Shown: one piece after another, positions 1 through 9,912 of the stretch
Position numbering within the stretch: the stretch's first letter is position 1
How the letters are laid out: each line of letters opens with the position of its first letter
DNA from: Paraburkholderia unamae
Lineage (GTDB): Bacteria; Pseudomonadota; Gammaproteobacteria; Burkholderiales; Burkholderiaceae
NCBI RefSeq assembly: GCF_003268775.1
Contig: NZ_QLSU01000007.1
Coordinates: 124,001-188,000 of the forward strand
Reading direction: 5' to 3'
Length of the DNA stretch: 64,000 nucleotides
Made by a program: the position numbers and the translations under genes
Notes under the pieces: model-generated
What the model saw: the letters and a program-made list of their open reading frames with translations, nothing else
Told to the model about the DNA's origin: nothing
Databases searched by the model: none

Positions 1-354
<354 letters not shown>

Positions 355-435
355 GAGGCGCGATCTTAGCACGTGCGGGCGCGTCGCGCCGGGGGCCGGA
401 TCGATTGCCGAATGCCGACGATCGCCGCCGAGCGT

Positions 436-1323
436 TTAGCGCGCGCGGCGGCCCGCACGGAATACCGTGGCATCGTCGTAGAAAGCGGAATCTTCGTTTT
501 GCGGCCACCAGCCCGGAATGCCCAGCACCGGCAGCGGCGCGAAGCTGCGGCCGTTGAGCGCGCCGGGCGTGGCATCGGCGGCAAGCGTGGCGCTCACCGT
601 TTCATCCAGATGCGCGTCGCGTTGCGCGCGCGGCCAGGTGAAATAGGCTTCGGGGACCTCGACCACCCACGCATGCGCCGTGCAGGCCGCATAGGGCGCG
701 ATCAACTTTTCGAGCAGCGCATGGCCGAACACGCGCACTTCACAGCGCGCGCCGCCCTCGTTGCCCTCGCCCGCGCTTGCGAACCGGGCCGGCGTTTCCC
801 AGGCCGAGCGCCGCGCCACGAACAACGTGCGCCAGTCGAAGCTGCGCAGCGCCGCCGTGAGCGCCGGGTCCGACGACACGTACAGCACCGCATTCTCGTC
901 GAACAACGTGAGCGCATCGCGCACGCCGCCGCGCGTGGGACCCACGCCCAGCACGTCGATGGCCGCGGCCTGGCGCGCGTTCAGCGTCGCCTTGATGCGC
1001 GGAAACGCAAACCACGCGAGCGCGTTGAAGAAGTCGTGGAGATTGTGGCGCGTGGGCACACAGCCCGTCGCGGCGATGTGCGCCTCGTAGGCCGCGCCTT
1101 CGGGCAGGTCGTCCTGGGCAATGAAGCCAAGACGCTGCCCACGCCCCGTGAACTGAACGCTGGCGCGCGCGTCGGCGTTCAGTTCGTCGAGATACGGCGC
1201 GTAACCCGCCAGCGCGGCCTGCTGCCAGCGCCGCCCGCGCGCTTCGTGTTGCGCGAACCAGGGACGCGCCCAGTCAATGTCGGCGAAACTGCCCGCGGGC
1301 AAGGTGCGACGCGGCGCTGGCAT
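436..1323 (-). CDS. DUF3025 family protein
   Basis: A 295-residue soluble protein recognised as DUF3025, a proteobacterial family of unknown function. Typical features are the FADIDWARPWF start, the HNLHDFFNALAWFAFPR block (which contains the family's most conserved residues) and a C-terminal PVLGIPGWWPQNE motif. No signal peptide or membrane segment is seen. It is directly downstream of pyrC on the same strand. The ATG at 1323 starts 72 bases after the pyrC stop; an in-frame GTG at 1377, closer to the pyrC stop and with a purine-rich stretch upstream, is an alternative. The two genes are probably cotranscribed. No function is assigned. Confidence 0.85.
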   Translation of the reverse strand: MPAPRRTLPAGSFADIDWARPWFAQHEARGRRWQQAALAGYAPYLDELNADARASVQFTGRGQRLGFIAQDDLPEGAAYEAHIAATGCVPTRHNLHDFFNALAWFAFPRIKATLNARQAAAIDVLGVGPTRGGVRDALTLFDENAVLYVSSDPALTAALRSFDWRTLFVARRSAWETPARFASAGEGNEGGARCEVRVFGHALLEKLIAPYAACTAHAWVVEVPEAYFTWPRAQRDAHLDETVSATLAADATPGALNGRSFAPLPVLGIPGWWPQNEDSAFYDDATVFRAGRRAR

Positions 1324-1394
1324 CGGTGCGTGCGCATCGATTGCCGCGACCGCAGCGACCGTTGCGCCCGCAGCCACGCCCGGCCCCGCCTCGC

Positions 1395-2450
1395 TCAAGC
1401 GAGCTTCCAGCCGATCGTCTCGCCGCCGCGCAGCGGCACGATGGGCGTGCCGCCCGCTTCGACTTCGGCGGGCAGCGTCCAGGTCTCGCGGTGCAGCGTG
1501 ACCGTTTCGCTCGCGCGCGGCAGACCGTAGAAGTCCGCGCCGTAGAAGCTCGCGAAGCCTTCGAGCTTGTCGAGCGCGCCCGCATTGTCGAACGCCTCCG
1601 CATAGAGTTCGAGCGCGTGCAGCGCCGTGTAGCAGCCCGCGCAGCCGCACGCGTGTTCCTTCAGGCCCTTCGCATGCGGCGCGCTGTCGGTGCCGAGGAA
1701 GAAGCGATGATCGCCCGAGGTTGCGGCCTCGACGAGCGCGACGCGGTGCGTTTCGCGCTTGAGCACGGGCAGGCAGTAGTAGTGCGGACGGATGCCGCCC
1801 TGGAAGATCGCGTTGCGGTTGTACAGCAGGTGATGCGCGGTGATCGTCGCGCCGAGCAGACCAGGCGCCGCGTTATCGGCACGGATGTAGTCGACCGCGT
1901 CCTTCGTCGTGATGTGTTCGAACACCACCTTGAGCGCCGGGAAGTCGCGGCGCAGCGGCGTCATCACGCGGTCAATAAAGACCTTCTCGCGGTCGAACAG
2001 GTCGATATCGGCGCTCGTCACTTCACCGTGCACGAGCAGCGGCATGCCCACTTCCTGCATCGCTTCGAGCGTCTTCGCGCACTTGCGGATGTCGGTCACG
2101 CCGGCGTCCGAGTTCGTCGTCGCGCCCGCCGGGTACAGCTTCACGCCGTGCACGAAGCCGCTCGCCTTCGCGCGGCGGATTTCCTCGGGCGGCATGTTGT
2201 CGGTGAGATAAAGCGTCATCAGCGGCTCGAACGTCGAGCCCGCCGGCAGCGCCGCGAGAATGCGCTCGCGGTAGGCGGCGGCCTGCTCCGTGGTCGTCAC
2301 GGGCGGCTTCAGGTTCGGCATGATGATCGCGCGGCCGAACTGGCGCGCGGTGTGCGGCAGCACCGCCGCGAGCATGGCGCCGTCGCGCACGTGCAGGTGC
2401 CAGTCGTCGGGGCGGGCGAGCGTGAGAGTCGTGGGGGAAGAAGCGTTCAT
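1395..2450 (-). CDS. pyrC: Dihydroorotase
   Basis: Zinc amidohydrolase that closes carbamoyl-aspartate to dihydroorotate in pyrimidine synthesis. At 351 residues it matches the class II (E. coli PyrC type, 348 aa) enzymes. The metal-binding HxH is in [10 protein letters not shown] near residue 17, the carboxylated lysine is in HGVKLYPAG, further histidines are in LLVHGEV and FEHITT, and the catalytic aspartate is in [10 protein letters not shown]. The ATG at 2450 was chosen because it gives the family N terminus; longer in-frame extension to 2783 adds non-homologous sequence. The gene diverges from the amidotransferase gene across a 347-bp gap. Confidence 0.96.
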   Translation of the reverse strand: MNASSPTTLTLARPDDWHLHVRDGAMLAAVLPHTARQFGRAIIMPNLKPPVTTTEQAAAYRERILAALPAGSTFEPLMTLYLTDNMPPEEIRRAKASGFVHGVKLYPAGATTNSDAGVTDIRKCAKTLEAMQEVGMPLLVHGEVTSADIDLFDREKVFIDRVMTPLRRDFPALKVVFEHITTKDAVDYIRADNAAPGLLGATITAHHLLYNRNAIFQGGIRPHYYCLPVLKRETHRVALVEAATSGDHRFFLGTDSAPHAKGLKEHACGCAGCYTALHALELYAEAFDNAGALDKLEGFASFYGADFYGLPRASETVTLHRETWTLPAEVEAGGTPIVPLRGGETIGWKLA

Positions 2451-2797
2451 GGCAGGAATCAGCGCGGCTACGAATGAATGAACGGCGGTGCGCTCGCCGG
2501 AACGCGCGCAGGCTGCCGGAAATTCCGGGCATATCACGGGAACAAGCACAGCGCTGACCGATGCGGGATCAAGGCGGGCGCTGTGCGCACCGTCGCGTGC
2601 ACACGACAATTCGCGACGCCTGCACGCCGGCGTGCGCCCTTCGACGCAAACCTGCAATGCATCCGACAAATTTCGTATTGGCGAGCTGCGGGCCGGTGAT
2701 ATGCTTGGAAAATCATCATTGTACCGGTTCATGTAACAACCCAGCGGCCCCGTCTGCGAGCGTAGCCGCCTTAGTTGCATCACGCACCATCAGCACC
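2451..2797. other. Divergent intergenic region pyrC / glutamine amidotransferase
   Basis: A 347-bp spacer between two divergent genes, so it must hold both promoters. I see no convincing -35/-10 pair, riboswitch or strong palindrome. The segment near 2700-2740 is the most A+T-rich part and is the likeliest promoter area for the plus-strand gene. Confidence 0.5.
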
Positions 2798-3706
2798 ATG
2801 TGCCAACTTCTCGGAATGAACTGCGCCGCGCCGACGGACGTCACGTTCTCCTTCACAGGATTCGCGGCGCGCGGCGGCGCCACCGATCACCACGCCGACG
2901 GCTGGGGGATCGCGTTCTTCGAGGACAAGGCCTGCCGCCTCTTCATCGACAACGAGGCTTCGGCGCGCTCGCCCATCGCCGAGATGGTCAAGCACTACCC
3001 CATCAAGTCGCGCAACACCATTGCGCATATCCGCAAGGCCACGCAAGGCAGTTGCGCACTGGAGAACAGTCACCCGTTCCAGCGCGAACTGTGGGGCCGG
3101 CACTGGATCTTCGCGCATAACGGCGACCTTCAGGACTTCAATCCGGTGATGTCGGGCGTGTACCAGCCGGTCGGCACGACCGACAGCGAGCGCGCGTTCT
3201 GCGTGCTGCTGCAAGGTCTGCGCAAGGCGTTCCCCGGCGCGCAGCCACCGCTCGACGAGCTGTTCGCCGCGCTCGAATCGCTCACGCGCGAGATCACGCA
3301 GTTCGGTGTGTTCAACTTCCTGATGTCGAACGGCCAGGCGCTGTTCGCGCATTGCTCGACGCATCTCTACTATCTGGTGCGGCGCTGGCCGTTCTCGACG
3401 GCGCATCTCGTCGACGCCGACGTGTCCATCGACTTCGCCAAGTACACGACGCCCGAGGACCGCGTGGCCGTGATCGCCACCGCGCCGCTCACCGACAACG
3501 AAGTCTGGACCCGCTTCGCCCCCGGCGACCTGATGATGTTCCAGCACGGCGACGTGATCGCGCAAACCAGCGTGCCGGTTCCGCAAAAGGTGCTCGACAA
3601 GCTCGCCAACCCTTGCCTCGATGCGTCCGCAAGCGCGCCGCGCGCGGCGCAGCCCGGCGAGCTTGCCCCGGAGGCCGTGGAAGCCTTGCAGACCTGGGGC
3701 GAGTGA
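2798..3706 (+). CDS. Class II glutamine amidotransferase (YafJ-like)
   Basis: A 302-residue Ntn-hydrolase. The start MCQLLGMN places the nucleophile Cys at position 2, to be exposed by removal of Met1. Other class II motifs are GWGI near residue 47, AHIRKAT, ENSHPF and the glutamine-channel motif HNGDL near residue 108. There is no second synthase domain, so this is a stand-alone amidotransferase-fold protein like E. coli YafJ; its acceptor substrate is unknown. The ATG at 2798 is fixed by the need for Cys2. A strong bidirectional terminator follows at 3748-3779. Confidence 0.9.
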   Translation: MCQLLGMNCAAPTDVTFSFTGFAARGGATDHHADGWGIAFFEDKACRLFIDNEASARSPIAEMVKHYPIKSRNTIAHIRKATQGSCALENSHPFQRELWGRHWIFAHNGDLQDFNPVMSGVYQPVGTTDSERAFCVLLQGLRKAFPGAQPPLDELFAALESLTREITQFGVFNFLMSNGQALFAHCSTHLYYLVRRWPFSTAHLVDADVSIDFAKYTTPEDRVAVIATAPLTDNEVWTRFAPGDLMMFQHGDVIAQTSVPVPQKVLDKLANPCLDASASAPRAAQPGELAPEAVEALQTWGE

Positions 3707-3747
3707 GGCTCGCACAGGGCTCCCGCCCAAGGCACACGCCGGAAACG

Positions 3748-3779
3748 AAAAAAGCCGCGCAACTTGCGCGGCTTTTTTT
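3748..3779. terminator. Bidirectional intrinsic terminator
   Basis: Stem AGCCGCGCA / TGCGCGGCT with an ACT-type loop, flanked by an A-run on the left and a T-run on the right. It can end the plus-strand amidotransferase transcript and the minus-strand gltL transcript, which converge here. Confidence 0.9.
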
Positions 3780-3821
3780 CTTGCGACTCCCAGGCGATAA
3801 CGGCTGACGCGCGAGCGCCCC

Positions 3822-4547
3822 TCAGTGCAGGATCTTCGCGAGAAAGTCCTTCGCGCGATCCGACTTCGGGCTCGCAAAGAAGGCCTCCTTCTGGTCGTCC
3901 TCGACGATGAGCCCCTGGTCCATGAAGATCACGCGGTGCGCGACCTTTTTCGCAAAGCCCATTTCGTGCGTCACGCACATCATGGTCATGCCTTCCTGGG
4001 CCAGCTCCACCATCACGTCGAGCACCTCGTTGATCATCTCGGGGTCGAGCGCCGAGGTCGGCTCGTCGAACAGCATGGCGATCGGGTCCATCGACAGCGC
4101 GCGCGCGATCGCCACGCGCTGCTGCTGACCGCCCGAAAGCTGGCCGGGGAATTTGTCGGCATGCGCGCGCAGGCCCACGCGGTCGAGCAGCTTCAGGCCC
4201 TTTTGCGTCGCTTCGTCCTTGCCGCGGCCGAGCACCTTGATCTGCGCGAGCGTGAGATTCTCGGTAATCGACAGATGCGGGAACAGTTCGAAGTGCTGGA
4301 ACACCATGCCCACCTTCGCGCGCAGCTTCGAGAGATTGGTGCGCTTGTCGCCCACCGACTGGCCGTTCACGAGAATCTCGCCCTGCTGGAACGGTTCGAG
4401 CCCGTTGACGGTCTTGATGAGCGTGGATTTGCCCGAGCCCGAGGGCCCGCACACCACCACGACCTCACCCTTCTTCACTTCCGTCGTGCAGTCGGTCAGC
4501 ACCTGGAACTGGCCGTACCACTTCGAAACGTTCTTAATTGAAATCAT
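3822..4547 (-). CDS. gltL: Glutamate/aspartate ABC transporter ATP-binding protein
   Basis: A 241-residue ATPase of a polar amino acid importer. It has Walker [10 protein letters not shown] near residue 36, the signature [15 protein letters not shown], Walker [12 protein letters not shown] and the H-loop CVTHEMGFA. It is the last gene of a minus-strand gltIJKL operon; its ATG overlaps the gltK stop by 4 nt, consistent with translational coupling. The start at 4547 is supported by an AAGG ribosome site about 9 nt upstream. Energises uptake together with GltJ/GltK on the cytoplasmic face. Substrate is inferred from the binding protein and from the neighbouring glutamate dehydrogenase gene. Confidence 0.95.
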   Translation of the reverse strand: MISIKNVSKWYGQFQVLTDCTTEVKKGEVVVVCGPSGSGKSTLIKTVNGLEPFQQGEILVNGQSVGDKRTNLSKLRAKVGMVFQHFELFPHLSITENLTLAQIKVLGRGKDEATQKGLKLLDRVGLRAHADKFPGQLSGGQQQRVAIARALSMDPIAMLFDEPTSALDPEMINEVLDVMVELAQEGMTMMCVTHEMGFAKKVAHRVIFMDQGLIVEDDQKEAFFASPKSDRAKDFLAKILH

Positions 4548-5221
4548 CTTGCGACCTTTTTCTGAAGACCTTTCACAAGGCTCGACGCGACCACGCAAAC
4601 CACGAAATAGCATGCGCCCGCGAACAGTACCATCTCGACCGTGGTGCCGTCACGATCGCCGATATTGGTGGCCGTGCGAAAGAAGTCCGCAAGGCTGATC
4701 ACGTACACGAGCGAGGTGTCCTGAAAGAGCACGATGGCCTGCGTGAGCAAAAGCGGCACCATCGCGCGAAACGCCTGCGGGAGCACCACGTAGCGCATCG
4801 CCTGGCCGTAGCGCATGCCGAGCGCGAACGACGCGTTCACCTGCCCGCGCGGCACCGCCTGGATGCCGGCGCGGATGATCTCCGAATAGTACGCGGCCTC
4901 GAACAGCGAGAACGCGACCATTGCCGAGGCAAGGCGAATGTCAATGTCAGGCGAGAGGCCCAGCACGCTTTGCAGCACCTGCGGCACGATCAGGAAGAAC
5001 CACAGCAGAACCATCACGAGCGGGATCGAGCGGAAGATCGTGACGTAGCCCTTCGAGAACCATTCGAGCGGCTTCACGCTCGACAGGCGCATGAGCGCGA
5101 GCAGCGTGCCCCACAGAATGCCGATCACGATCGCGCACAGTGTGATCTTGAAGGTGACGATCGCGCCCGTCCACAGCGTGGGCAGCGCGCCTGGAATACC
5201 GCTCCAGTCGAAATGATGCAT
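4544..5221 (-). CDS. gltK: Glutamate/aspartate ABC transporter permease GltK
   Basis: A 225-residue inner-membrane permease of the HisMQ type. It starts [10 protein letters not shown], as expected for GltK, and has about five hydrophobic spans. The EAA loop that docks the ATPase is visible as [24 protein letters not shown] (a stretch around residues 130-155). The start ATG at 5221 overlaps the gltJ stop as TGATG; a GTG one codon upstream is also possible. Tight overlaps on both sides show a coupled operon with gltJ and gltL. Confidence 0.93.
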   Translation of the reverse strand: MHHFDWSGIPGALPTLWTGAIVTFKITLCAIVIGILWGTLLALMRLSSVKPLEWFSKGYVTIFRSIPLVMVLLWFFLIVPQVLQSVLGLSPDIDIRLASAMVAFSLFEAAYYSEIIRAGIQAVPRGQVNASFALGMRYGQAMRYVVLPQAFRAMVPLLLTQAIVLFQDTSLVYVISLADFFRTATNIGDRDGTTVEMVLFAGACYFVVCVVASSLVKGLQKKVAR

Positions 5222-5961
5222 CACTTGCCTCCGATGTAGCCGGGGAGCCGGGACTTCGACTCGACCCAGCGCATGAGCGCCATCACCACGAGATTGATGA
5301 GCACGTACGCGAGCGTGACCGCGATGAACGACTCATAGGTCTGCGCCGTGTAGTCGACGAGCTGGCGAGCCTGGGCCGAGAGATCGAGCAGGCCGATCGT
5401 CGAGGCGACCGCCGAGTTCTTGAAGATGTTGAGGAACTCGGAGGTGAGCGGCGGCACGATGATGCGGTACGCGACCGGCAGCAGTACATAACGATACGTT
5501 TGCCACTGCGTGAAGCCCATCGCGAGGCCGGCTGCGCGCTGGCCGCGCGGCAACGCGTTGATGCCCGAGCGCACCTGCTCGCACACGCGCGCGCCGGTGA
5601 AAAGGCCCAGACACAGAATGGACGACGAAAAGAATTGCGCGTTGGGCGGCAACTGCTTGAACCAGTTGCCGAGCGCGGGCGGCAGCAGTTCCGGTATCAC
5701 GAGATACCAGACGAAGAACTGCACGATCAGCGGGATGTTGCGAAACACGGCCACATAGACCGTGCCCGCTCCCGAGGCCCATTTATTGGGCGCCGTGCGC
5801 AGCACGCCGAAGAACGATCCCACGACGAGCGCGATCACCCACGCGGCGAGCGACACCGTGACCGTGACCCAGAGGCCCGAGATGAGCCAGCCGAGATAGG
5901 TGGTGGGTTCGCCGGTGGAAACCGGACTCAGCAGAATGCCCCAGTTCCAGTGATAGGACAT
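5221..5961 (-). CDS. gltJ: Glutamate/aspartate ABC transporter permease GltJ
   Basis: A 246-residue permease partner of GltK. It has an N-terminal extracytoplasmic section (about residues 1-25) and several membrane spans. The EAA loop is in the region of [19 protein letters not shown]. The ATG at 5961 has a GGAG ribosome site 9 nt upstream. The preceding gene gltI is separated by a 92-bp spacer that holds a hairpin followed by a U-run, probably lowering expression of the membrane and ATPase subunits relative to the binding protein. Confidence 0.94.
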   Translation of the reverse strand: MSYHWNWGILLSPVSTGEPTTYLGWLISGLWVTVTVSLAAWVIALVVGSFFGVLRTAPNKWASGAGTVYVAVFRNIPLIVQFFVWYLVIPELLPPALGNWFKQLPPNAQFFSSSILCLGLFTGARVCEQVRSGINALPRGQRAAGLAMGFTQWQTYRYVLLPVAYRIIVPPLTSEFLNIFKNSAVASTIGLLDLSAQARQLVDYTAQTYESFIAVTLAYVLINLVVMALMRWVESKSRLPGYIGGK

Positions 5962-5975
5962 GAAAGAACTCCAGG

Positions 5976-6010
5976 AAAAAAGAACGGAAGAAGGCGGCCT
6001 TCTTCCGTTC
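5976..6010 (-). terminator. Hairpin with U-tract between gltI and gltJ (likely leaky terminator)
   Basis: A perfect 13-bp inverted repeat GAACGGAAGAAGG (5982-5994) and CCTTCTTCCGTTC (5998-6010) with a 3-nt loop. Read on the minus strand it is followed at once by six Ts (5981-5976), the layout of an intrinsic terminator, yet gltJKL lie just downstream with no other obvious promoter. Most likely a partial terminator or mRNA 3'-end stabiliser that sets a high binding protein:permease ratio. Confidence 0.8.
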
Positions 6011-6053
6011 CGTTCCAGTTACAAGCCGGGGGCGGGACGAACCCGGTCGCCGA

Positions 6054-6947
6054 TCAGTCGATTGCCTTGTCGTTCGGATTCTTGAACAGCGCCTTCATGT
6101 CGTCGCTCATCGGGAAGTTCAGGTTCAGGCCCTTCGGCGGAATCGGCGACTCGAACCACTTCTTGTAGATCGCGTTGCCGTCGCTCGAGGTCTGCACCTT
6201 GGCGATCGCGTCGTCGGCGATCTTCTTGAACTCGGGGTCGTTCTTGCGCATCATGCAGCCGTACGCTTCACGCGACTGCGCCTGGCCGACGATCACGAAG
6301 TCGCCCGGATTGTTCGACTTCGCGCGCTCGCCCGCGAGCAGCGCGTCGTCCATCATGAACGCCACCGCGCGACCCGTGGAGAGCGTCATGAACGACTCGC
6401 CGTGGTCCTTCGCGCTGATGATGTTCATGCCCATGCTCTTGTCCTGGTTCATCTTGCGCAGGAGGCGCTCGGACGTCGTGCCCGCCGTCGTCACGACGGT
6501 CTTGCCCTTCAGGTCGGCGAAGTCCTTGACGCCCGAATCCTTCTTCGTCATGAGGCGCGTGCCGATCACGAAGATCGTGTTCGTGAAGGCAGCCTGCTGC
6601 TGACGTTCCGCATTGTTCGTGGTCGAGCCGCACTCGATGTCCACCGTGCCGTTCTGCACGAGCGGAATGCGGTTTTGCGACGTGATCGGCACGAGCTTGA
6701 CCTTGAGGTTGGGCATGTTGAGCTTCTGCTTGACCGCCTCGACGATCTTTTCTGCGTAGTCCTGCGAATAGCCGATCACATTCTGCTTGTCGTCGTAGTA
6801 CGAGAACGGAATGGACGACTCGCGGTGACCCAGCGAAATGACGCCCGTGTCCTTGATTTTCTTGAGCGTGCCCGATTCCTGCGCGAAGGCGCCGGTGGCG
6901 GCGAAACCCAGGAGCGCGAGGATTGTGGCGGTCTTTTTGATCTGCAT
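6054..6947 (-). CDS. gltI: Glutamate/aspartate periplasmic binding protein
   Basis: A 297-residue family 3 solute-binding protein. Residues 1-22 form a Sec signal peptide (basic MQIKK, hydrophobic core, cleavage after AFA). The mature protein has the SBP_bac_3 pattern: GVISLGHRESSIPFSYYD at the ligand cleft, DIECGSTTNNAERQQQ and KGKTVVTTAGTTSERL. It binds acidic amino acids in the periplasm and delivers them to GltJK. Start ATG 6947 has GGAG 8 nt upstream; an upstream in-frame extension lacks a signal peptide. First gene of the operon; the 262-bp upstream region should hold its promoter. Confidence 0.95.
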   Translation of the reverse strand: MQIKKTATILALLGFAATGAFAQESGTLKKIKDTGVISLGHRESSIPFSYYDDKQNVIGYSQDYAEKIVEAVKQKLNMPNLKVKLVPITSQNRIPLVQNGTVDIECGSTTNNAERQQQAAFTNTIFVIGTRLMTKKDSGVKDFADLKGKTVVTTAGTTSERLLRKMNQDKSMGMNIISAKDHGESFMTLSTGRAVAFMMDDALLAGERAKSNNPGDFVIVGQAQSREAYGCMMRKNDPEFKKIADDAIAKVQTSSDGNAIYKKWFESPIPPKGLNLNFPMSDDMKALFKNPNDKAID

Positions 6948-7067
6948 TTTTTTCTCCGTTGCAATACGTTGCAGGTAACTCATTGAGTGTAGCAAAGTAA
7001 TTATTTTGAAAGAATCAAGAGTGACCCTGGCGCAACGCGCGCAGCGCATTTTCCCCTCCAGATGTGC

Positions 7068-7104
7068 GAAGGCGGACGCCCCCTTGTGGAGAGCGTCCGC
7101 CTTC
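7068..7104 (-). terminator. Stem-loop downstream of gdhA
   Basis: A 12-bp perfect inverted repeat, GAAGGCGGACGC (7068-7079) and GCGTCCGCCTTC (7093-7104), with a 13-nt loop, in the gap between gdhA and gltI. There is no U-run after it on either strand, so it may be a weak terminator or an mRNA-end stabiliser rather than a classical intrinsic terminator. Confidence 0.45.
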
Positions 7105-7209
7105 TCTGCGCCTTGATGTGCAGCGCAAAAACTGTCACTGGCACTGATGCCAGTTCGGGCCCCGGCGCGCGCCTTTACCGGCCGCGCGCGGCGCCCTTTC
7201 TCCTGCTGG

Positions 7210-8496
7210 TCAGGGATACAGGCCGCGCATTTCGCGCGCCATCAGAATGCGCTTACATGCAACGATGAACGCCGCCGTACGCATCGAGACCTTCTGCTCG
7301 CTCGAAACCTGCCACACCGCCGTAAAGGCTTCGCGCATCACGCGCTCGAGACGTTCGTTGATCTCGTGCTCGGTCCAGAAGAAGCTCGAGAAGTCCTGCA
7401 CCCACTCGAAGTACGAAACCGTCACGCCGCCCGCGTTCGCCACGACGTCGGGAATCACGAGAACGCCCTTGTCGTGCAGGATGTCGTCGGCTGCCGTCGT
7501 GGTCGGGCCGTTCGCGCCTTCCACGATGATCTTCGTGCGGATCTTGCCCGCGTTCTTTTCCGTGATCTGGTTTTCCAGCGCGGCCGGAATGAGGATGTCG
7601 GTTTCGACGGTCCAGAATTCGTCGTTCGCCATCACTTCGGCGCCCGCGAAGCCCGCCACGCCGCCCGTCTTCGCAACGTGCTCGAGCAGCGCTTCCGCGC
7701 TCATGCCGCTCGAGTTATAGAGCGAGCCGGTATGGTCTTGCACCGCGACGATCTTCGAGCCCGCTTCCTGGAAGAGGCGCGCGGCAATGCCGCCCACGTT
7801 GCCGAAGCCCTGCACGGCAATGCGTGCGCCGTCGATCGAAAGACCCGTGCGGCGCGCCGCTTCGCAGCCCACGACGAACACGCCGCGGCCCGTGGCCTCG
7901 CGACGGCCGAGCGAGCCGCCGAGCGAGATGGGCTTGCCCGTCACGACGCCCGTGGCCGTCTGGCCCTGGTTCATCGAGTAGGTGTCCATCATCCACGCCA
8001 TGATCTGCTCGTTCGTGTTGACGTCCGGCGCGGGAATGTCGGTGTTCGGTCCGATGATGATGCCGATTTCGCTGGTGTAGCGGCGCGTGACGCGCTCGAG
8101 CTCACCACGCGAAAGCGTGCGCGGATCGACGCGGATACCGCCCTTCGCGCCGCCGTACGGCACGTTCACCGCAGCGTTCTTCACCGACATCCACGCGGAC
8201 AGCGCCATCACTTCGGAGAGCGTAACGTCCTGGTGATAACGCACGCCGCCCTTGCCGGGACCGCGCGAAACGTTGTGCTGGACACGATAGCCTTCGAAGT
8301 GCGCAACGGTGCCGTTATCGAGTTCGATGGGGCAATCGACGATCAGGATGCGCTTGGGGCGCTTGAGCGTTTCGAGCCAGCGCGAGAGCGAGCCGAGATA
8401 CGGCGCGACGCGATCGACCTGACGAAGATAGTTGCCCCACGGGCCGAGATCGTCGGCGTGGAGATAGGAGGGAACCGACTGCAATTGGGAAGACAT
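7210..8496 (-). CDS. gdhA: Glutamate dehydrogenase (Glu/Leu/Phe/Val family)
   Basis: A 428-residue oxidative deaminase interconverting glutamate and 2-oxoglutarate plus ammonia. The substrate pocket is seen as [10 protein letters not shown] and the catalytic lysine lies in PYGGAKGGI near residue 115. The C-terminal Rossmann domain has the dinucleotide motif VQGFGNVGG. Length fits the hexameric small GDHs. Coenzyme preference cannot be fixed from sequence reading alone. The ATG at 8496 gives the family N terminus. It lies upstream of the glutamate importer operon on the same strand, so uptake and catabolism are next to each other. A LysR gene follows upstream. Confidence 0.94.
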   Translation of the reverse strand: MSSQLQSVPSYLHADDLGPWGNYLRQVDRVAPYLGSLSRWLETLKRPKRILIVDCPIELDNGTVAHFEGYRVQHNVSRGPGKGGVRYHQDVTLSEVMALSAWMSVKNAAVNVPYGGAKGGIRVDPRTLSRGELERVTRRYTSEIGIIIGPNTDIPAPDVNTNEQIMAWMMDTYSMNQGQTATGVVTGKPISLGGSLGRREATGRGVFVVGCEAARRTGLSIDGARIAVQGFGNVGGIAARLFQEAGSKIVAVQDHTGSLYNSSGMSAEALLEHVAKTGGVAGFAGAEVMANDEFWTVETDILIPAALENQITEKNAGKIRTKIIVEGANGPTTTAADDILHDKGVLVIPDVVANAGGVTVSYFEWVQDFSSFFWTEHEINERLERVMREAFTAVWQVSSEQKVSMRTAAFIVACKRILMAREMRGLYP

Positions 8497-8819
8497 GAAC
8501 GCTCCGATCGAACAAGTGGTGCCATTGTCAGAAAACGCCCACGTGAAATCCAATGCCGTTTGATCATCCCGTTATGCTTTTCGTGCATAACGTCCCCGAA
8601 GTCGAAAAAACGTGTCGCGGGCACCGTGTTTCCAGCCTTACAGGCTGAAATAACATGACTGTTTGCACGATTGATGGTGATCATCACGTGATTGTTGCTG
8701 CGCGCGAAATACCTCAATGCGGCGTCGATGCATGTGCCATGCGAGAGCCGCGCTCCCGTTGCGGGCGCCGCCGTTTCGCATCGTCCTGAGCTTTACAGTG
8801 CGTTCAGGTTGGCGATTCG
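8497..8819. other. gdhA upstream regulatory region
   Basis: A 323-bp gap between the LysR gene and gdhA, both on the minus strand. It contains one clear LysR-type palindrome (8570-8592) and a second shorter inverted repeat CAGCC-TTACA-GGCTG (8633-8647). No other feature is visible. Confidence 0.6.
8570..8592. promoter_or_regulatory. Candidate LysR-type binding site upstream of gdhA
   Basis: Perfect 8-bp inverted repeat CGTTATGC / GCATAACG separated by 7 bp. It contains the T-N11-A pattern (T8575, A8587) typical of LysR-family recognition sites and lies about 74-96 bp upstream of the gdhA start, the usual position of an activator site. The adjacent LysR gene (8820-9803) is the natural candidate ligand. 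This is inference; no footprint is known. Confidence 0.6.
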
Positions 8820-9803
8820 TCAGCCTGCGCGGCCGCCGCGCGCCGCCGCGCCTTCGCGTTGCGCAAGCTCCGCGCTCACGGCTTCCCACAGTTCGCGCAC
8901 GAGCGCCTGGCGCGCGTCGTCGCCTTGCGTCGCGAGTTTGTCGCGATACAGGCGGATTTCCATGTCGAGCGTGAACTGCCCCTCGGGCACGCCGCGCGTG
9001 CCGCGATCGAGCCGGATCAGATGTCCCTGCGCCACCGCGTCCTCCACCGCGCTGTGCGGCAGAAAGGCGATGCCGTGACCGGCCAGCGCCATCGCCTTGA
9101 GGCCTTCAGCCATATCGGTTTCGTACACGCGATCCAGATAGAGCCGCGCCGGTGCGTTGGCGACGATCACCTCGGTCATGCGGCCCAGATAGGCGTTCGG
9201 CGTGTACGAGAGATACGGTGCGGGCGCATCGGGCGTGCCCGGCAGCGTGTAACGCGCGCGCCCTGCCCGCTGCGACGCGGAGTACGGACTGATCGACTCG
9301 ATGCCGAGTGTAAGCGTGTCGTATCGCGCGGGGTCGAGCGTCACCGGATGGCTCGGGTGGTGGTAGCCCATCACGAGGTCGCAGCCGCCCTCCACGAGCG
9401 AGAGCACAGCGTCGTGCACGTTGAGCGCGCGCAGGCGCGTGTGGATGCGGCCGAGCTTCGCCTCGATGTGCTGGAGCCAGCGGGGAAAGTACGTGAGCGA
9501 TAGCGTGTGCGGCACCGCGAACTCGATGGTCGCGGCGGGCGTGGCCGTATGGCCGCGCAGCAGCGTGCGCGCCTCGTGAAACTGCGAGAGCATCGCGAGC
9601 GCCTGCTCGTAGAAAACCTGGCCCGCGGCGGTGAGGCGTGTCGGATATACCGAACGATCGATCAGTTCGGTGCCGAGCCACGCTTCGAGTGCCTGGATGC
9701 GGCGCGAGAAGGCCGGTTGCGTCACGTGGCGCAACTCGGCCGAGCGGCTGAAACTATGCGTCTCCGCGAGCGAAACGAAGTCTTCGAGCCATTTGAGTTC
9801 CAT
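8820..9803 (-). CDS. LysR family transcriptional regulator
   Basis: A 327-residue regulator. The N-terminal winged helix-turn-helix (about residues 1-60) shows the LysR pattern, with FSRSAELRHVTQPAFSRRIQ as the recognition part. The rest is a periplasmic-binding-like effector domain (about 90-300). The ATG at 9803 gives the family start MELKWLEDFVSLAE. It lies upstream of gdhA in the same orientation rather than divergently, with a T-N11-A palindrome between them; glutamate metabolism is the likely target. The effector is unknown. The C terminus is rich in Ala, Arg and Gly. Confidence 0.9.
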   Translation of the reverse strand: MELKWLEDFVSLAETHSFSRSAELRHVTQPAFSRRIQALEAWLGTELIDRSVYPTRLTAAGQVFYEQALAMLSQFHEARTLLRGHTATPAATIEFAVPHTLSLTYFPRWLQHIEAKLGRIHTRLRALNVHDAVLSLVEGGCDLVMGYHHPSHPVTLDPARYDTLTLGIESISPYSASQRAGRARYTLPGTPDAPAPYLSYTPNAYLGRMTEVIVANAPARLYLDRVYETDMAEGLKAMALAGHGIAFLPHSAVEDAVAQGHLIRLDRGTRGVPEGQFTLDMEIRLYRDKLATQGDDARQALVRELWEAVSAELAQREGAAARGGRAG

Positions 9804-9912
9804 GCGGGGCCAGCGAGCGGATGAGAAGTCCGCATTCTAGGCCCGCGCGCGCACGGCCGGGTGGCGGCGCGGCGAATTTCGCGCCGTGCCGGCGGGATGC
9901 TTTGGAAGACGC

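Noticed and set aside
8633..8647. Inverted repeat CAGCC-TTACA-GGCTG as a second LysR site
   Set aside because: Lacks the T-N11-A spacing; kept only as a note in the gdhA upstream region.
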